A stretch of DNA of 64,000 nucleotides. Origin: Parvularcula sp039818345. GTDB taxonomy: Bacteria; Pseudomonadota; Alphaproteobacteria; Caulobacterales; Parvularculaceae. A program made the translations under genes and the position numbers. The notes beneath the pieces were generated by a model, which did not search any database, had not been told where the DNA came from, and saw only the letters and a program-made list of their open reading frames with translations. How positions within the stretch are numbered: position 1 is the first letter of the stretch; each line of letters opens with the position of its first letter. The stretch is from positions 144,605 to 208,604 of the forward strand of contig JBCBUC010000003.1 of assembly GCA_039818345.1 (NCBI GenBank), given 5' to 3'. Of this stretch, positions 63,862-64,000 are shown in pieces.

Positions 63862-63966
63862 ATGGAGTTTAAGCTATCGAATACTTCTAACTTCAAATCG
63901 CTTGCATATGGTCTTGGACCTGATTGGGAACGCTCTGCGTTTGGCCCAGGACAAAATATGCGCTAG
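63862..63966 (+). CDS. Short 34-codon ORF with strong ribosome-binding site
   Basis: MEFKLSNTSNFKSLAYGLGP, then DWERSAFGPGQNMR, preceded by GAGGAG at ideal spacing. No recognised family. Gly/Pro-containing C-terminal half. Might be a leader, a small precursor peptide, or chance; the window ends 34 nt later, so the neighbours that would decide are not visible. Confidence 0.35.
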   Translation: MEFKLSNTSNFKSLAYGLGPDWERSAFGPGQNMR

Positions 63967-64000
63967 ACTTATTGTCGGACCGATGAATTACAGGAATGAT

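Noticed and set aside
63862..63966. Lasso-peptide precursor
   Set aside because: The Gly...Asp/Glu spacing of GLGPDWE is suggestive, but the usual threonine two residues before the core is missing and no B/C enzymes are visible.
1..64000. CRISPR arrays, insertion sequences, rRNA and tRNA genes
   Set aside because: Looked for regularly spaced repeats, transposase motifs and tRNA/rRNA signatures; none were seen.

Overview
The window looks like chromosomal DNA of a free-living, probably marine, Gram-negative alphaproteobacterium. The evidence is gene order and gene content. The leuS-lptE-holA block has a DUF3576 lipoprotein gene beside it. The series miaB - phoH - ybeY - corC - lnt - XRE regulator - metK - trmB - rimP - nusA is the usual alphaproteobacterial arrangement. 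There are TonB-dependent and porin-type outer-membrane proteins and many lipoproteins. A Parvularculales or Hyphomonadales relative is a guess; no rRNA or tRNA gene is present to test it.

Layout. 1-4.5 kb: an AGCS amino-acid symporter, then a minus-strand set containing a four-TM protein, a Met/His-rich outer-membrane protein and a DUF2946-like cysteine protein (possibly copper related). 4.8-10.5 kb: a PKD-esterase lipoprotein, malate dehydrogenase, a GNAT acetyltransferase, a second alpha/beta-hydrolase lipoprotein, an M28 peptidase and a VOC protein. 10.6-16.7 kb: a tightly overlapping minus-strand housekeeping operon, leuS-lptE-holA-trmD-rplS, ended by a good intrinsic terminator. 16.8-20.3 kb: a porin, a ThiE-like protein, YggS and an OmpR-type response regulator.

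20.3-40.1 kb is an accessory block with long AT-richer intergenic stretches, four transcription regulators (LysR, HxlR-SCP2, TetR and whatever binds a palindrome at 25.9 kb) and mostly catabolic or uptake genes. These are a DcaP-like porin, a secreted duplicated AhpD/CMD-like protein with calcium-binding repeats, a secreted NTF2-like protein, a flavin monooxygenase, a tautomerase, a crotonase, an EstB-like serine hydrolase, a TonB-dependent receptor, a cytochrome P450, a class-III aminotransferase and an NTF2-kinase fusion. Palindromic operators can be read directly from the sequence. One 12-bp palindrome, GGTCAAGTGACC, occurs upstream of the TonB receptor and again in the tetR-P450 divergent region, tying outer-membrane uptake to oxidation and transamination. 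A degenerate 27-nt repeat is scattered over three intergenic regions of this block only.

40.6-63.7 kb returns to a compact core: PEP-mutase/isocitrate-lyase family, TspO-like membrane protein, miaB, PaiB-like, phoH, GFA, SDR, ybeY, corC, lnt, XRE regulator, putA, metK, trmB, two sugar/acyl transferases on the minus strand, rimP, a small membrane protein, nusA, a hybrid histidine kinase, a WaaE-like glycosyltransferase and a 2OG-Fe(II) oxygenase. The usual syntenic order is interrupted in four places: putA before metK, the acyltransferase/glycosyltransferase pair before rimP, a membrane protein between rimP and nusA, and a histidine kinase where ylxR-infB would be expected. The metK and rimP leaders carry RNA structures that could regulate expression. 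The window ends with a truncated DUF6090-like gene and a short ORF with a strong ribosome-binding site.
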